Assembly: GCA_964412905.1 (NCBI GenBank)
Contig: CAYPQL010000022.1
Location: forward strand, 1 to 22,900
DNA length: 22,900 nt
Origin: CAYPQL01 sp964412905
GTDB taxonomy: Bacteria; Patescibacteriota; Minisyncoccia; JAHIHE01; JAGLIN01
Direction of reading: 5' to 3'
Shown one piece after another: positions 1 through 5,339 of the stretch (the first letter of the stretch is position 1; the number at the start of each line of letters is the position of its first letter). The notes below the pieces were generated by a model. That model saw only the letters and a program-made list of their open reading frames with translations, was not told the origin of the DNA and ran no database searches. A program made the translations under genes and the position numbers.

Positions 1-12
1 AAGTGAATAACT

Positions 13-378
13 TTAATAAAATTTTAACAATTTACCCACTTTATTTTTAATATCTTTATAAGAATATTGATCAACTACAATCAATTTTATATTAGGATAA
101 TATTTTGCCATTCTCTTTATCTTTGTTTTACTTTTTGCGTCCATCCAGCCTTTAATCTCGTGATATTCTATTTTTCCAGCCATTGTCATTACTTTAAAAT
201 CTGGCTTGTAGCTTCTAACTCCGCGCCGTATTTTTTCAAACCAGAATGTATCTACCTCGAACTGCCAACTTCTTATTTGTAATTGCTTAATCAGAAAATC
301 CAAGTATAGTGCATAATTAGCTTCCCAAGAACTTCTAAAGAATATACTTTTTCCATTGATATCGTATTTTCCCATCAT
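13..378 (-). CDS. PD-(D/E)XK family phage nuclease (DUF1064/resolvase-like)
   Basis: The 121-residue product shows the layout of a small PD-(D/E)XK nuclease. An early helix carries E19 (RSSWEANYALYLDFL), then comes YKPDF with D60, then EYHEIKG with E74 and K76, and finally a strand-helix ending in IKLIVVD. The spacing between PD and ExK (about 13 residues) is normal for the fold. Family knowledge: phage proteins of this kind cut branched DNA or act as resolvases, or support recombination. Here it lies last in a leftward run of small genes, away from the ERF/SSB recombination genes, so the substrate is unknown. Two adjacent ATG codons (376-378 and 373-375) could both start it. There is no clear Shine-Dalgarno; the leader is an AT-rich block also found before the gene ending at 1222. 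Stop is TAA. Fold call is fairly secure; precise role is inference. Confidence 0.7.
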   Translation of the reverse strand: MMGKYDINGKSIFFRSSWEANYALYLDFLIKQLQIRSWQFEVDTFWFEKIRRGVRSYKPDFKVMTMAGKIEYHEIKGWMDAKSKTKIKRMAKYYPNIKLIVVDQYSYKDIKNKVGKLLKFY

Positions 379-382
379 TTTA

Positions 383-409
383 TTATTAAATTATTGAATT
401 AAACTTTTT
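383..409 (-). repeat. AT-rich leader repeat, copy 1 (27 bp, matches 1227-1253)
   Basis: Plus-strand bases 383-409 are identical to 1227-1253. Both copies sit directly upstream of a minus-strand ATG (378 and 1222). Shorter versions of the same core (TTAAATTATTGAATTAA on plus) occur at 2750-2766, and looser versions before the genes starting at 992 and 1631. The block takes the place where a Shine-Dalgarno would be expected. Confidence 0.75.
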
Positions 410-453
410 TCTATAATTTTCTAATTCTTGGATATATTCCTTTTGGCATATAT

Positions 454-648
454 TTACAGCATAATAGTTTTAACTATTTTACCACATCTTTTACATACTA
501 CAACTTCCTTATTCGGTGGGATTGTTGAATATGTTCCCATTGGCGGATATTCTATATGTGAGTATTTAAAATCGTGGTCGCATACACTTTTTTCTTCCTT
601 TTGTTTTTTAGTTTGTAATTTATAAAATGGCTCAATTCTTATCTCCAT
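454..648 (-). CDS. Small zinc-ribbon-like protein
   Basis: A 64-residue protein with a CDH motif (C23, H25) and a CKRC motif (C52, C55) near the C-terminus, which together could bind one zinc ion as a ribbon or treble-clef knuckle. The segment between holds an aromatic, proline-rich loop (YPPMGTYSTIPP). I do not recognise a family. Its start overlaps the end of the YopX-like gene by 10 bases, so translation is likely coupled. Its first 16 codons and upstream bases are part of a 51-bp exact repeat shared with the gene at 1473-1631, which suggests the 5' end has been copied. Function unknown; zinc binding is inferred from cysteine spacing only. Confidence 0.6.
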   Translation of the reverse strand: MEIRIEPFYKLQTKKQKEEKSVCDHDFKYSHIEYPPMGTYSTIPPNKEVVVCKRCGKIVKTIML

Positions 649-650
649 AT
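600..650 (-). repeat. 51-bp direct repeat, copy 1 (5' end of the zinc-ribbon-like gene)
   Basis: Bases 600-650 are identical to 1583-1633 (offset 983). The repeat covers the start codon (646-648), codons 1-16 (MEIRIEPFYKLQTKKQ) and two bases upstream. Identity stops on both sides, so this is a short segmental duplication, not a shared gene. Confidence 0.9.
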
Positions 651-992
651 TTTTATTGTTAATTGATAAATGTTTCCGATTACTTCAACATTATGAATAT
701 CGTGAAGTTTATACATATAATTATTCATAGCCACCAACCTAAATGCCGCTTCATCATTCCGCCATTCTACAATTCCTTCAATATTTTCCTTGGTTTGATT
801 GCTTTTGGCTCTTAATTGGTCTAATTGATAAATCTCTTCCCCATTTTTATCCAGTAGTCCAGTGTATTGCATCCAGTCTTCAAGCGAACTTGGTTTTTCT
901 GTTTTATCATTCCAAGTGCATAAATCATTTATTGTCCAAAATGACATTTTTTTGTTAAATCCATCCCAACTTCGAAATTTTATTTGTTTCAT
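639..992 (-). CDS. YopX family protein
   Basis: 117 residues with the hallmarks of the YopX family (named for a Bacillus phage SPbeta gene): N-terminal KFRSWD, central MQYTGLLDKNGEEIYQLD, and C-terminal VEVIGNIYQ. Family members are common in phages and adopt a small beta-rich fold; their biochemical role is not established. The length agrees with the family. The gene ends inside the start of the zinc-ribbon-like gene (overlap 639-648) and follows the small gene ending at 1010 by 17 bases, so they form one transcription unit. No good Shine-Dalgarno; upstream is the AT-rich leader type seen elsewhere in this module. Confidence 0.85.
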   Translation of the reverse strand: MKQIKFRSWDGFNKKMSFWTINDLCTWNDKTEKPSSLEDWMQYTGLLDKNGEEIYQLDQLRAKSNQTKENIEGIVEWRNDEAAFRLVAMNNYMYKLHDIHNVEVIGNIYQLTIKIWR

Positions 993-1009
993 TTTTTTAT
1001 ATTAAATTA

Positions 1010-1222
1010 TTAAATTACAATTCTAGCATATTTATCAAAAATAACTTTTCTTTTCTTTTTATCTTTTTCCGCAACATACTTTTTAAATTTATCATCATCC
1101 ATACAATAATTCATCATATAAGCCCAAGGATTGCTATCGAATAAGCTTTTACTGACTACTCCTCCACAAATCGCACCCGCTAAACATCGATACGACTTAT
1201 CAGTTTCTGCTATTTGTTTCAT
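1010..1222 (-). CDS. Hypothetical small phage protein
   Basis: A 70-residue protein I do not recognise. It has a short glycine-rich hydrophobic stretch (CLAGAICGGVV, about residues 13-23) and a lysine-rich C-terminal half (YVAEKDKKKRKV). The hydrophobic stretch is too short to be a convincing membrane helix. Its stop codon lies inside the AT-rich leader of the next gene (992). The upstream leader contains a 27-bp block identical to the one before the gene at 378. That it is expressed is inferred from its packing within the operon. Confidence 0.5.
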   Translation of the reverse strand: MKQIAETDKSYRCLAGAICGGVVSKSLFDSNPWAYMMNYCMDDDKFKKYVAEKDKKKRKVIFDKYARIVI

Positions 1223-1226
1223 ATTT

Positions 1227-1253
1227 TTATTAAATTATTGAATTAAACTTTTT
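1227..1253 (-). repeat. AT-rich leader repeat, copy 2 (27 bp, matches 383-409)
   Basis: Identical to 383-409 and in the same position, a few bases upstream of a start codon (1222). In between is no purine-rich Shine-Dalgarno, so the block itself may be part of the ribosome-binding context or simply a product of gene shuffling. Confidence 0.75.
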
Positions 1254-1289
1254 CGACCTTTTTTAATTTCTTTTTTCATAAGGTTATCC

Positions 1290-1457
1290 TTATTTTTCCC
1301 ATTTCTTAATACATTCATCGGTAAAAGACGAACAAATATAAACCCCCTGTCCAACATAATAGCACTCGTCGCCATCACTAATTTCACACCCACAAACTTC
1401 GCATAATTGAGGTAAATTTTGTGTTGGCGATTCAGAAAATGTAATTTTATTTTTCAT
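1290..1457 (-). CDS. Cys-rich 55-residue putative zinc-binding protein
   Basis: Read directly from 1457 (ATG) to a TAA at 1290-1292. The product has six cysteines: C19, C22 and C24 in a CEVCGC knuckle, then C32, C42 and C49. The CxxC followed by spaced cysteines and the string YYVGQGVYIC resemble small treble-clef or LIM-like zinc modules. A W-E-K tail closes the protein. No known family is assigned. It fills a gap between the genes at 1010-1222 and 1473-1631, and its leader is the AT-rich type (ATATTTTTATTATTAAATT on plus) shared by its neighbours, which supports it as a real gene. Zinc binding is inference from the cysteine pattern. Confidence 0.65.
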   Translation of the reverse strand: MKNKITFSESPTQNLPQLCEVCGCEISDGDECYYVGQGVYICSSFTDECIKKWEK

Positions 1458-1472
1458 ATTTTTATTATTAAA

Positions 1473-1631
1473 TTAAAAATTAACAAAAACTCTTAAAATA
1501 ATCAAATCTAGTTGTAATTGCCAAAAACTACCAGAGGCCAAATAGTCAAATCTTGTGAAAGTGAAACCTAAATCTAATCCGATTTGTTTTTTAGTTTGTA
1601 ATTTATAAAATGGCTCAATTCTTATCTCCAT
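1473..1631 (-). CDS. Small protein with an N-terminus copied from the 454-648 gene
   Basis: A 52-residue frame from ATG at 1631 to TAA at 1473-1475. Residues 1-16 (MEIRIEPFYKLQTKKQ) are identical, also at DNA level, to those of the zinc-ribbon-like protein at 454-648. From residue 17 the sequence is unrelated: IGLDLGFTFTRFDYLASGS followed by a hydrophobic, strand-rich end (LDLIILRVFVNF). The cysteines of the other protein are absent. This could be a genuine small protein with a swapped start, or a degraded copy that remains open by chance. The C-terminal part is hydrophobic but lacks the length and character of a clear membrane helix. Function unknown. Confidence 0.5.
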   Translation of the reverse strand: MEIRIEPFYKLQTKKQIGLDLGFTFTRFDYLASGSFWQLQLDLIILRVFVNF

Positions 1632-1633
1632 AT
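1583..1633 (-). repeat. 51-bp direct repeat, copy 2
   Basis: Exact copy of 600-650. It contains the ATG at 1629-1631 and the first 16 codons of the 52-codon frame. The sequence on either side differs from the first copy. Confidence 0.9.
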
Positions 1634-1648
1634 ATTTATATTAAATTA

Positions 1649-1861
1649 TTAAATTCGATGGTTAAGCTCATTATCATTTTTAAATTCTAACCTGCTTTGA
1701 AAATAATTCTCTAAATCATCGCGGAATTTAAAAACTTCGTTAGGTATATCTTTAGCCGCATAAGTATCATAAACACAGCCATCAATATCGTAAATTCTAT
1801 AACGAGAATTTATGCACCAACTATCATTCATTCTTTTAATTTTCTTGATGTATTTTTTCAT
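1649..1861 (-). CDS. Hypothetical small basic/aromatic protein
   Basis: A 70-residue protein, not recognised. It begins with a lysine-rich stretch (MKKYIKKIKRMND) followed by a hydrophilic, aromatic body (SRYRIYDIDGCVYDTYAAKD) that looks like a beta hairpin, and a charged C-terminal helix (RDDLENYFQSRLEF). The ATG overlaps the TGA of the preceding gene by four bases (ATGA at 1858-1861), the usual sign of coupled translation, which supports both genes and this start. Confidence 0.6.
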   Translation of the reverse strand: MKKYIKKIKRMNDSWCINSRYRIYDIDGCVYDTYAAKDIPNEVFKFRDDLENYFQSRLEFKNDNELNHRI

Positions 1862-2088
1862 AAATTTATCATTATTTCATTAAATACATTTATAGAATTT
1901 TGACCGATTGTACTTTCTTTTATGAATTTGCTTCTTATTTCATTTTCAATAAATATTCTACACTTATCTATTGCGTTATTATGAGCAAGAGTGATTAAAT
2001 CATTAACTTTCTTGCTTTGTTCTAACGTCATTCCAAAATTATCAGATAATTCGTGGTGTGACCATTTTAATTGTTCTAACTTTTTCAT
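1858..2088 (-). CDS. Hypothetical small helical protein
   Basis: A 76-residue protein predicted to be largely alpha-helical, with a long central helix (TLEQSKKVNDLITLAHNN) and a second amphipathic helix (DKCRIFIENEIRSKFI). No known motif is visible. The upstream context on the minus strand includes AAGGAAACTAAATATG, which gives a purine-rich AAGGAAA about eight bases from the ATG and supports this start. It overlaps the next gene by four bases. Role unknown; position in the small-gene run suggests an accessory early function. Confidence 0.6.
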   Translation of the reverse strand: MKKLEQLKWSHHELSDNFGMTLEQSKKVNDLITLAHNNAIDKCRIFIENEIRSKFIKESTIGQNSINVFNEIMINL

Positions 2089-2116
2089 ATTTAGTTTCCT
2101 TTTATTTGGTTAAGTA

Positions 2117-2458
2117 TTAAATCTTTTTATTCAATAATTCCCATAAGTCTTTCTTAGAAATATACCCTCCAACTGCGTGGTCTTCATCTTCCCAAAATTT
2201 ACGAGGCAAACTATCAATAATCTCTTCCCTCACCGCTTCGGCAATGGCGTGGTCTCGGCGGTAGAGATAGGAATATAATTTGTCTTTTGCTTCATCATAG
2301 TCTCTATTCCTAACTTCTTCAGCTTCTTCATTAAATTTACCTTTATATCCATTTACTTCGTCTCCGCCAAACCCTACGAGAATAACAGTATCCGCAAAAT
2401 CAAGTCGTTCTTTCTCAAATTCTTCATCTTGTTTTATTATTATTTCTTTTAAGTTCAT
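2117..2458 (-). CDS. Hypothetical acidic protein
   Basis: A 113-residue, strongly charged protein. The first 20 residues form a charged helix (MNLKEIIIKQDEEFEKERLD), followed by a short hydrophobic segment (DTVILVGFGGDE), a helix rich in E, R and D, and a C-terminal ISKKDLWELLNKK helix. I see no catalytic motif. Spacing to the next gene is 28 bases. It may be a small DNA-mimic-like or host-interaction protein, but that is speculation based on charge alone. Confidence 0.6.
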   Translation of the reverse strand: MNLKEIIIKQDEEFEKERLDFADTVILVGFGGDEVNGYKGKFNEEAEEVRNRDYDEAKDKLYSYLYRRDHAIAEAVREEIIDSLPRKFWEDEDHAVGGYISKKDLWELLNKKI

Positions 2459-2509
2459 ATTTTTATTTGGTTAGGTTTTTAATAAATTTGAAATCTTTTT
2501 GGATTTAGG

Positions 2510-2743
2510 TTATAAATTTTCTATTTTTTCTATTAAGGTTTCGCCAACCATATCAATATAAACATTTGGGCTACCGTGTTCTTCGATGGTTTCATTAACA
2601 GCTTCAATTATTAGTCTTCTTACTATTTTTAACACCTCTTGGCGGTCGGAGAGGATAAATTGTTTATTAGCTTCTACTCTTTCTCTATCATTAACGCTTT
2701 CGTTTATTTTCTCAAACTCCGTTAAATCTTTTAAATTTTTCAT
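2510..2743 (-). CDS. Hypothetical helical charged protein
   Basis: A 77-residue charged, helical protein not assigned to a family. Features: N-terminal acidic/basic helix (KNLKDLTEFEKINESVNDR), middle helix RQEVLKIVRRLIIEAV, and a C-terminal VGETLIEKIENL helix. The ATG sits just inside the short gap after the HNH gene (seven bases from its TAA at 2750), so the two are in one operon. Nothing in the sequence points to a specific role. Confidence 0.55.
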   Translation of the reverse strand: MKNLKDLTEFEKINESVNDRERVEANKQFILSDRQEVLKIVRRLIIEAVNETIEEHGSPNVYIDMVGETLIEKIENL

Positions 2744-2749
2744 ATTATT

Positions 2750-3151
2750 TTAAATTATTGAATTAAGTCTGTCGCGCTTCGCGATCAGGTCTGTTCCTTT
2801 TGAGTATTTTTTTAATTGTTCTTCAGTGGCGCGATTTAAAATAATTCTATCGCATTGTTCTCGGTACAATACCACATTATCGTGGATATCTTTCCTGAGG
2901 GGAATTATCGCAAATTTTTCCTGAATTCTTTTTCCGGCGAAGGAAAGTCCATGATGCCATTCGATTTTTGCTTGTGTGGCCGGTGTGCCTGTGATGCAAC
3001 ATTTTTTATAGAATGGATCTTCGGACATTTCCTTTTTTAGTTTTGGGGGAATACAGTTCATAGTTAGTGTTATAAAGTCCGCCAGTCGCCTCAGGGCGTT
3101 CGCAAGGGGTTTATTGGTAGGTTTATGCGTATGCGACCTCAATGGGCCCAA
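2750..3151 (-). CDS. HNH nuclease (body), start disturbed by an in-frame amber codon
   Basis: The reading frame encodes an HNH-type nuclease: CCITGTP (C51/C52), IEWHHGLSFAGKRIQEKF with E64, H66 and H67 as the metal/general-base motif, and IPLRKDIH with H90, followed by a helical tail. Phage enzymes of this class sit beside recombination or replication genes and nick or resolve DNA. The frame as drawn starts at a TTG (3149-3151) with no good ribosome-binding site. In the same frame an ATG at 3203-3205 overlaps the TGA of the upstream gene (ATGA), and encodes MRELNKLKP, then TAG at 3176-3178, then NSSKNADT leading into the body. The natural protein was therefore probably 18 residues longer. Either translation restarts at TTG, the amber is suppressed, or the gene has just acquired a nonsense mutation. 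Confidence 0.7.
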   Translation of the reverse strand: MGPLRSHTHKPTNKPLANALRRLADFITLTMNCIPPKLKKEMSEDPFYKKCCITGTPATQAKIEWHHGLSFAGKRIQEKFAIIPLRKDIHDNVVLYREQCDRIILNRATEEQLKKYSKGTDLIAKRDRLNSII

Positions 3152-3201
3152 AGTGTCGGCATTTTTTGAAGAATTCTATGGTTTTAATTTATTAAGTTCC
3201 C

Positions 3202-3603
3202 TCATTTTAGTCTTTTAAATAAATTATTGATTATAAAATCCGCTTTGCCTTTTTTGTATTGGACATAAAAGTCCGCTCCGTCTTCGCGCATTTCATAAAG
3301 ATTTTTCTTGTAGCTTGTTGGACTCCAGAAAAAATATCTCAACTCAGGCTCGCTCATATTGCGAATCAAGTAGTGGCCAACTTCGTGAGTTTCGATTTGA
3401 TTTTCCATTTCGGCATTGCCGCTTTTCCAAACATAGATTTCTTCTGTCTGATAATTGAAACATCCCAGCGCTCCGCGACATTTGCTTTGCATTGTATTCC
3501 AGTTTCCATACTGAATAGTCATCGCTTCGGCGGTTAATGCCATATAAGTCATTACTAATAACCACGCAAACATAACTGCTAATATAATTTTTAATATTTT
3601 CAT
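3202..3603 (-). CDS. Secreted zinc metalloprotease (HExxH, minigluzincin-like)
   Basis: 133 residues. The N-terminus is a signal peptide or anchor: a Lys-containing start, a hydrophobic core over about residues 5-22 (IILAVMFAWLLVMTYMAL), and AEA at 25-27 as a plausible cleavage site. The mature part carries ETHEVGHYL, with HEVGH at 73-77 as the zinc/catalytic motif, and REDGADFYVQY, whose E107 or D108 would be the third zinc ligand as in gluzincins. Length fits small one-domain metallopeptidases. Two cysteines (C42, C48) could form a disulfide outside the membrane. Its TGA overlaps the ATG of the HNH gene. The target is unknown; an envelope or host-surface role is inferred from the export signal. 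Catalytic motif confident, function tentative. Confidence 0.75.
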   Translation of the reverse strand: MKILKIILAVMFAWLLVMTYMALTAEAMTIQYGNWNTMQSKCRGALGCFNYQTEEIYVWKSGNAEMENQIETHEVGHYLIRNMSEPELRYFFWSPTSYKKNLYEMREDGADFYVQYKKGKADFIINNLFKRLK

Positions 3604-3641
3604 ATTTTTTTATTTACTTCCATATTTATAATATTATTAAA

Positions 3642-4121
3642 TTAAACTGATAACTTTATCATTAACTTTTTTCGCATTGCGTCTATTTTATCTTGTTGCT
3701 CTTTGCGGTACATCTCCGCTATTATCGGATCGCCACCCTTGATAGCTTCTTCTCCCGCATAATTTCTTCTGTGTTGAAGTTCGTCCAGCGTTTCTTCTTT
3801 TCCCGGCACGCCGTCTGCGATATATTTCAGTGTCATCGCCCATTTTCTTTTTTCGCCTAATTTGGGAGTTTCCGTCTGAAGCCAGCCGTTTTCCAAATAC
3901 CACACTGCTATTCCCCTATCCAGTAAAAACCTACTTCCGCAATCCGGCAACTTGCCTTCATTCATCGCCCGCATTTGTCCTCGCACTGTCGGCGGGATAT
4001 TTTCTTTATACTCTTTTAATTGATTTTCAAAATCGCCGATTGTCTCTTTTAGTTCTTCAGTGGATTTCTGCCACACTGGCGTAAAAACTTTTTCTTCTTC
4101 TTTGTTCTCTGAATATTTCAT
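3642..4121 (-). CDS. Hypothetical protein next to the replication initiator
   Basis: A 159-residue protein starting one base after the stop codon of the replication-initiator gene, so the two are surely cotranscribed. The N-terminal 45 residues are charged and coiled-coil-like (STEELKETIGDFENQLKEYK). The centre has a compact region (FLLDRGIAVWYLENGWLQTE) and the C-terminus is a basic helix (KEQQDKIDAMRKKLMIKL). I cannot assign a family. Directly after a DnaD/O-like initiator one would expect a helicase loader or a second replication factor, but no Walker A motif is present. Treat any replication role as a guess from position. Confidence 0.6.
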   Translation of the reverse strand: MKYSENKEEEKVFTPVWQKSTEELKETIGDFENQLKEYKENIPPTVRGQMRAMNEGKLPDCGSRFLLDRGIAVWYLENGWLQTETPKLGEKRKWAMTLKYIADGVPGKEETLDELQHRRNYAGEEAIKGGDPIIAEMYRKEQQDKIDAMRKKLMIKLSV

Positions 4122-4122
4122 A

Positions 4123-4914
4123 TTATTTGATTAGTTTTTTAATTTCTTCTGGCTTGTCTATATACTTTCCCACGCTCTCTATTGTCCAGCGAAATTCGGC
4201 ATATTTTTTAAGAAGGCTCATCGTATGAATTATCTGCTCTTTGGAGTATCCTTTTAAAAGGCATGCGGCGCGGGAGTTTCTTTTAATGATCGAAGATAAC
4301 TGCTGTCTATTAGTTGGGTTAAGCTCATTTATATCAATAAACAAACCTATGGCTTGTAAATGCTCGACCTTTCCTAAAACTAATTTATCTACTTCTTCTT
4401 CTAAATTAAAAGTTTTAACCTCCGCAACGACTTTAGGCGTTGCATTGTTCTTATTAAAAGAGTGGATCTTATTACATGGATCTTCTTTCGTGCCGATTCT
4501 TTCACCCCCACTTTTCACCCCTTGTGTGTCTATTTTTTCACCCCTTTGGCTACAAGGTGTGTCTATTTTTTCACCCCTTTGATATAATTTATTGTTAAGT
4601 TGCCAAATATCTACAATTCTGTAACATTTTATTTTTTGATTGCCTCCGTCAGTTTCAATATCTTTTTCTCCCGCATATTTTATCCATCCTTTTTCTAAAA
4701 GATATTTGAATTCTTTTCTAAGTGTTGGCTGGCTTATTTTTAATCTCTCTCTTAAATACCGGCTTCCAGGGTAAGCAATTCCTTCTTCCCCGGCCAATCT
4801 TTTAAGTTGTAAATACAAGGCTTGTGCGATAGCTGTTGAATGGTTTAATACATAGTTTGGAACGATAGTAAAATATCCTCGATCATTGCTCTCGTCTTTG
4901 ATTTGAATCTCCAT
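4123..4914 (-). CDS. Winged-helix phage replication initiator (lambda O / DnaD-like)
   Basis: 263 residues. The N-terminal ~100 residues fit a replication-type winged helix: GYFTIVPNYVLNH start, helix TAIAQALYLQLKRLAG, turn and recognition helix region SRYLRERLKISQPTLRKEF, then LLEKGWIKYA. A linker (about 110-140) contains two copies of QRGEKIDT and a degenerate third, encoded by repeats that look like iterons. The C-terminal ~90 residues (NPTNRQQLSSIIKRNSRAA to the end) form a helical domain with a GYSKEQI segment that may contact helicase or DNA. Family knowledge: such proteins bind origin repeats, often inside their own gene, and recruit the replicative helicase. A strong promoter (P1) lies just upstream. 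Product class likely; helicase partner not in the window. Confidence 0.8.
   Translation of the reverse strand: MEIQIKDESNDRGYFTIVPNYVLNHSTAIAQALYLQLKRLAGEEGIAYPGSRYLRERLKISQPTLRKEFKYLLEKGWIKYAGEKDIETDGGNQKIKCYRIVDIWQLNNKLYQRGEKIDTPCSQRGEKIDTQGVKSGGERIGTKEDPCNKIHSFNKNNATPKVVAEVKTFNLEEEVDKLVLGKVEHLQAIGLFIDINELNPTNRQQLSSIIKRNSRAACLLKGYSKEQIIHTMSLLKKYAEFRWTIESVGKYIDKPEEIKKLIK
4495..4581 (-). repeat. Iteron-like repeats inside the initiator gene (candidate origin)
   Basis: A 25-bp sequence is repeated exactly at 4524-4548 and 4557-4581, period 33 bp. The shared core TTCACCCC (plus strand) recurs at 4501, 4514, 4537 and 4570. At protein level this gives QRGEKIDT twice. Phage lambda and many theta-replicating phages carry initiator-binding repeats within the initiator gene, so this is a candidate origin. 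An alternative is a plain in-frame duplication in a flexible linker. Confidence 0.55.
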
Positions 4915-4939
4915 AAATTTTATTATTATTTACAACCCT

Positions 4940-4968
4940 ATTATACCAAGCCGTTGGTTATCTGTCTA
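4940..4968 (-). promoter_or_regulatory. Promoter P1 of the replication/accessory operon
   Basis: On the minus strand: -35 TAGACA (4963-4968; five of six consensus bases), 17-bp spacer, -10 TATAAT (4940-4945) preceded by TGG, i.e. an extended -10. The expected start of transcription is near 4933, about 20 bases before the ATG at 4914. The 16 bases AACGGCTTGGTATAAT are shared exactly with P2. Confidence 0.8.
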
Positions 4969-4985
4969 GTTGATAACTAACGGCT
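4949..4985. promoter_or_regulatory. 37-bp dyad over P1, probable operator
   Basis: Inverted repeat with 14-base arms AGCCGTTGGTTATC (4949-4962) and GATAACTAACGGCT (4972-4985), 13 of 14 positions complementary, and a 9-base centre that contains the -35. A dimeric repressor bound here would block P1. There is no U-run after it on the minus strand, so it is not a terminator in the direction of transcription. No repressor gene is seen in the window. Confidence 0.7.
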
Positions 4986-5001
4986 AGGTTTTATTTACTT
5001 T

Positions 5002-5307
5002 TTAGAAGGGAAACTCTCCGCTTTCAATATCCGGTGCATCATCTTGAGAATCTGTTTGCGCTGGTTGACTAGGTCGATTATTTTGATTATAGGCGGAGGG
5101 TTTCCAGGTGTTAATTTTGCAGTATAATTTTCCCGTCTTTTTGCTTGTTAGTATGTCGGCGTTAATCCAGTCGTCCGGTTGAGATTGTAGCCATTCGATT
5201 AAATCTAATCTTTTAAGTGATAATTTTGCTGTGATAAATTCTGCCGCCTTACCTTCGGGTTTTTTCACGATTAAGCCGTTAATAAATTGCATTGGTTCAT
5301 TTTCCAT
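5002..5307 (-). CDS. SSB-like single-stranded DNA-binding protein
   Basis: 101 residues. Residues 1-70 are a small beta-rich region (FINGLIVKKPEG, AEFITAKLSLKRLDLIEWL, KKTGKLYCKINTWKP) compatible with a reduced OB-like domain. A low-complexity Q/N/P/D linker follows (QNNRPSQPAQTDSQDD), and the protein ends in DIESGEFPF. That acidic tail with a terminal FPF mimics the DDIPF tip by which bacterial SSB recruits repair proteins. It stands last in the recombination operon after ERF and its partner, where phage SSBs are usually found. The core domain is shorter than in standard SSB (about 110 residues), so the OB call is less certain than the tail. Confidence 0.6.
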   Translation of the reverse strand: MENEPMQFINGLIVKKPEGKAAEFITAKLSLKRLDLIEWLQSQPDDWINADILTSKKTGKLYCKINTWKPSAYNQNNRPSQPAQTDSQDDAPDIESGEFPF

Positions 5308-5339
5308 ATTTTAAATAAATTAAAATTTAATTTTGTTTA

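Noticed and set aside
1235..1279. 14-codon frame MKKEIKKGRKSLIQ with an AAGGA sequence seven bases upstream.
   Set aside because: The site is reasonable, but the frame is too short to judge and its end lies in the repeated AT-rich leader block; it may be a leader peptide or chance.
2772..2784. Small perfect palindrome TCGCGCTTCGCGA near the end of the HNH gene, as a terminator.
   Set aside because: It is inside the coding sequence, has a five-base stem, and is not followed by a U-run on the minus strand.
4949..4985. The dyad upstream of the initiator gene as a terminator of the SSB-like gene's transcript.
   Set aside because: No U-run follows on the transcribed strand, and the dyad is superimposed on a good promoter, which favours an operator.
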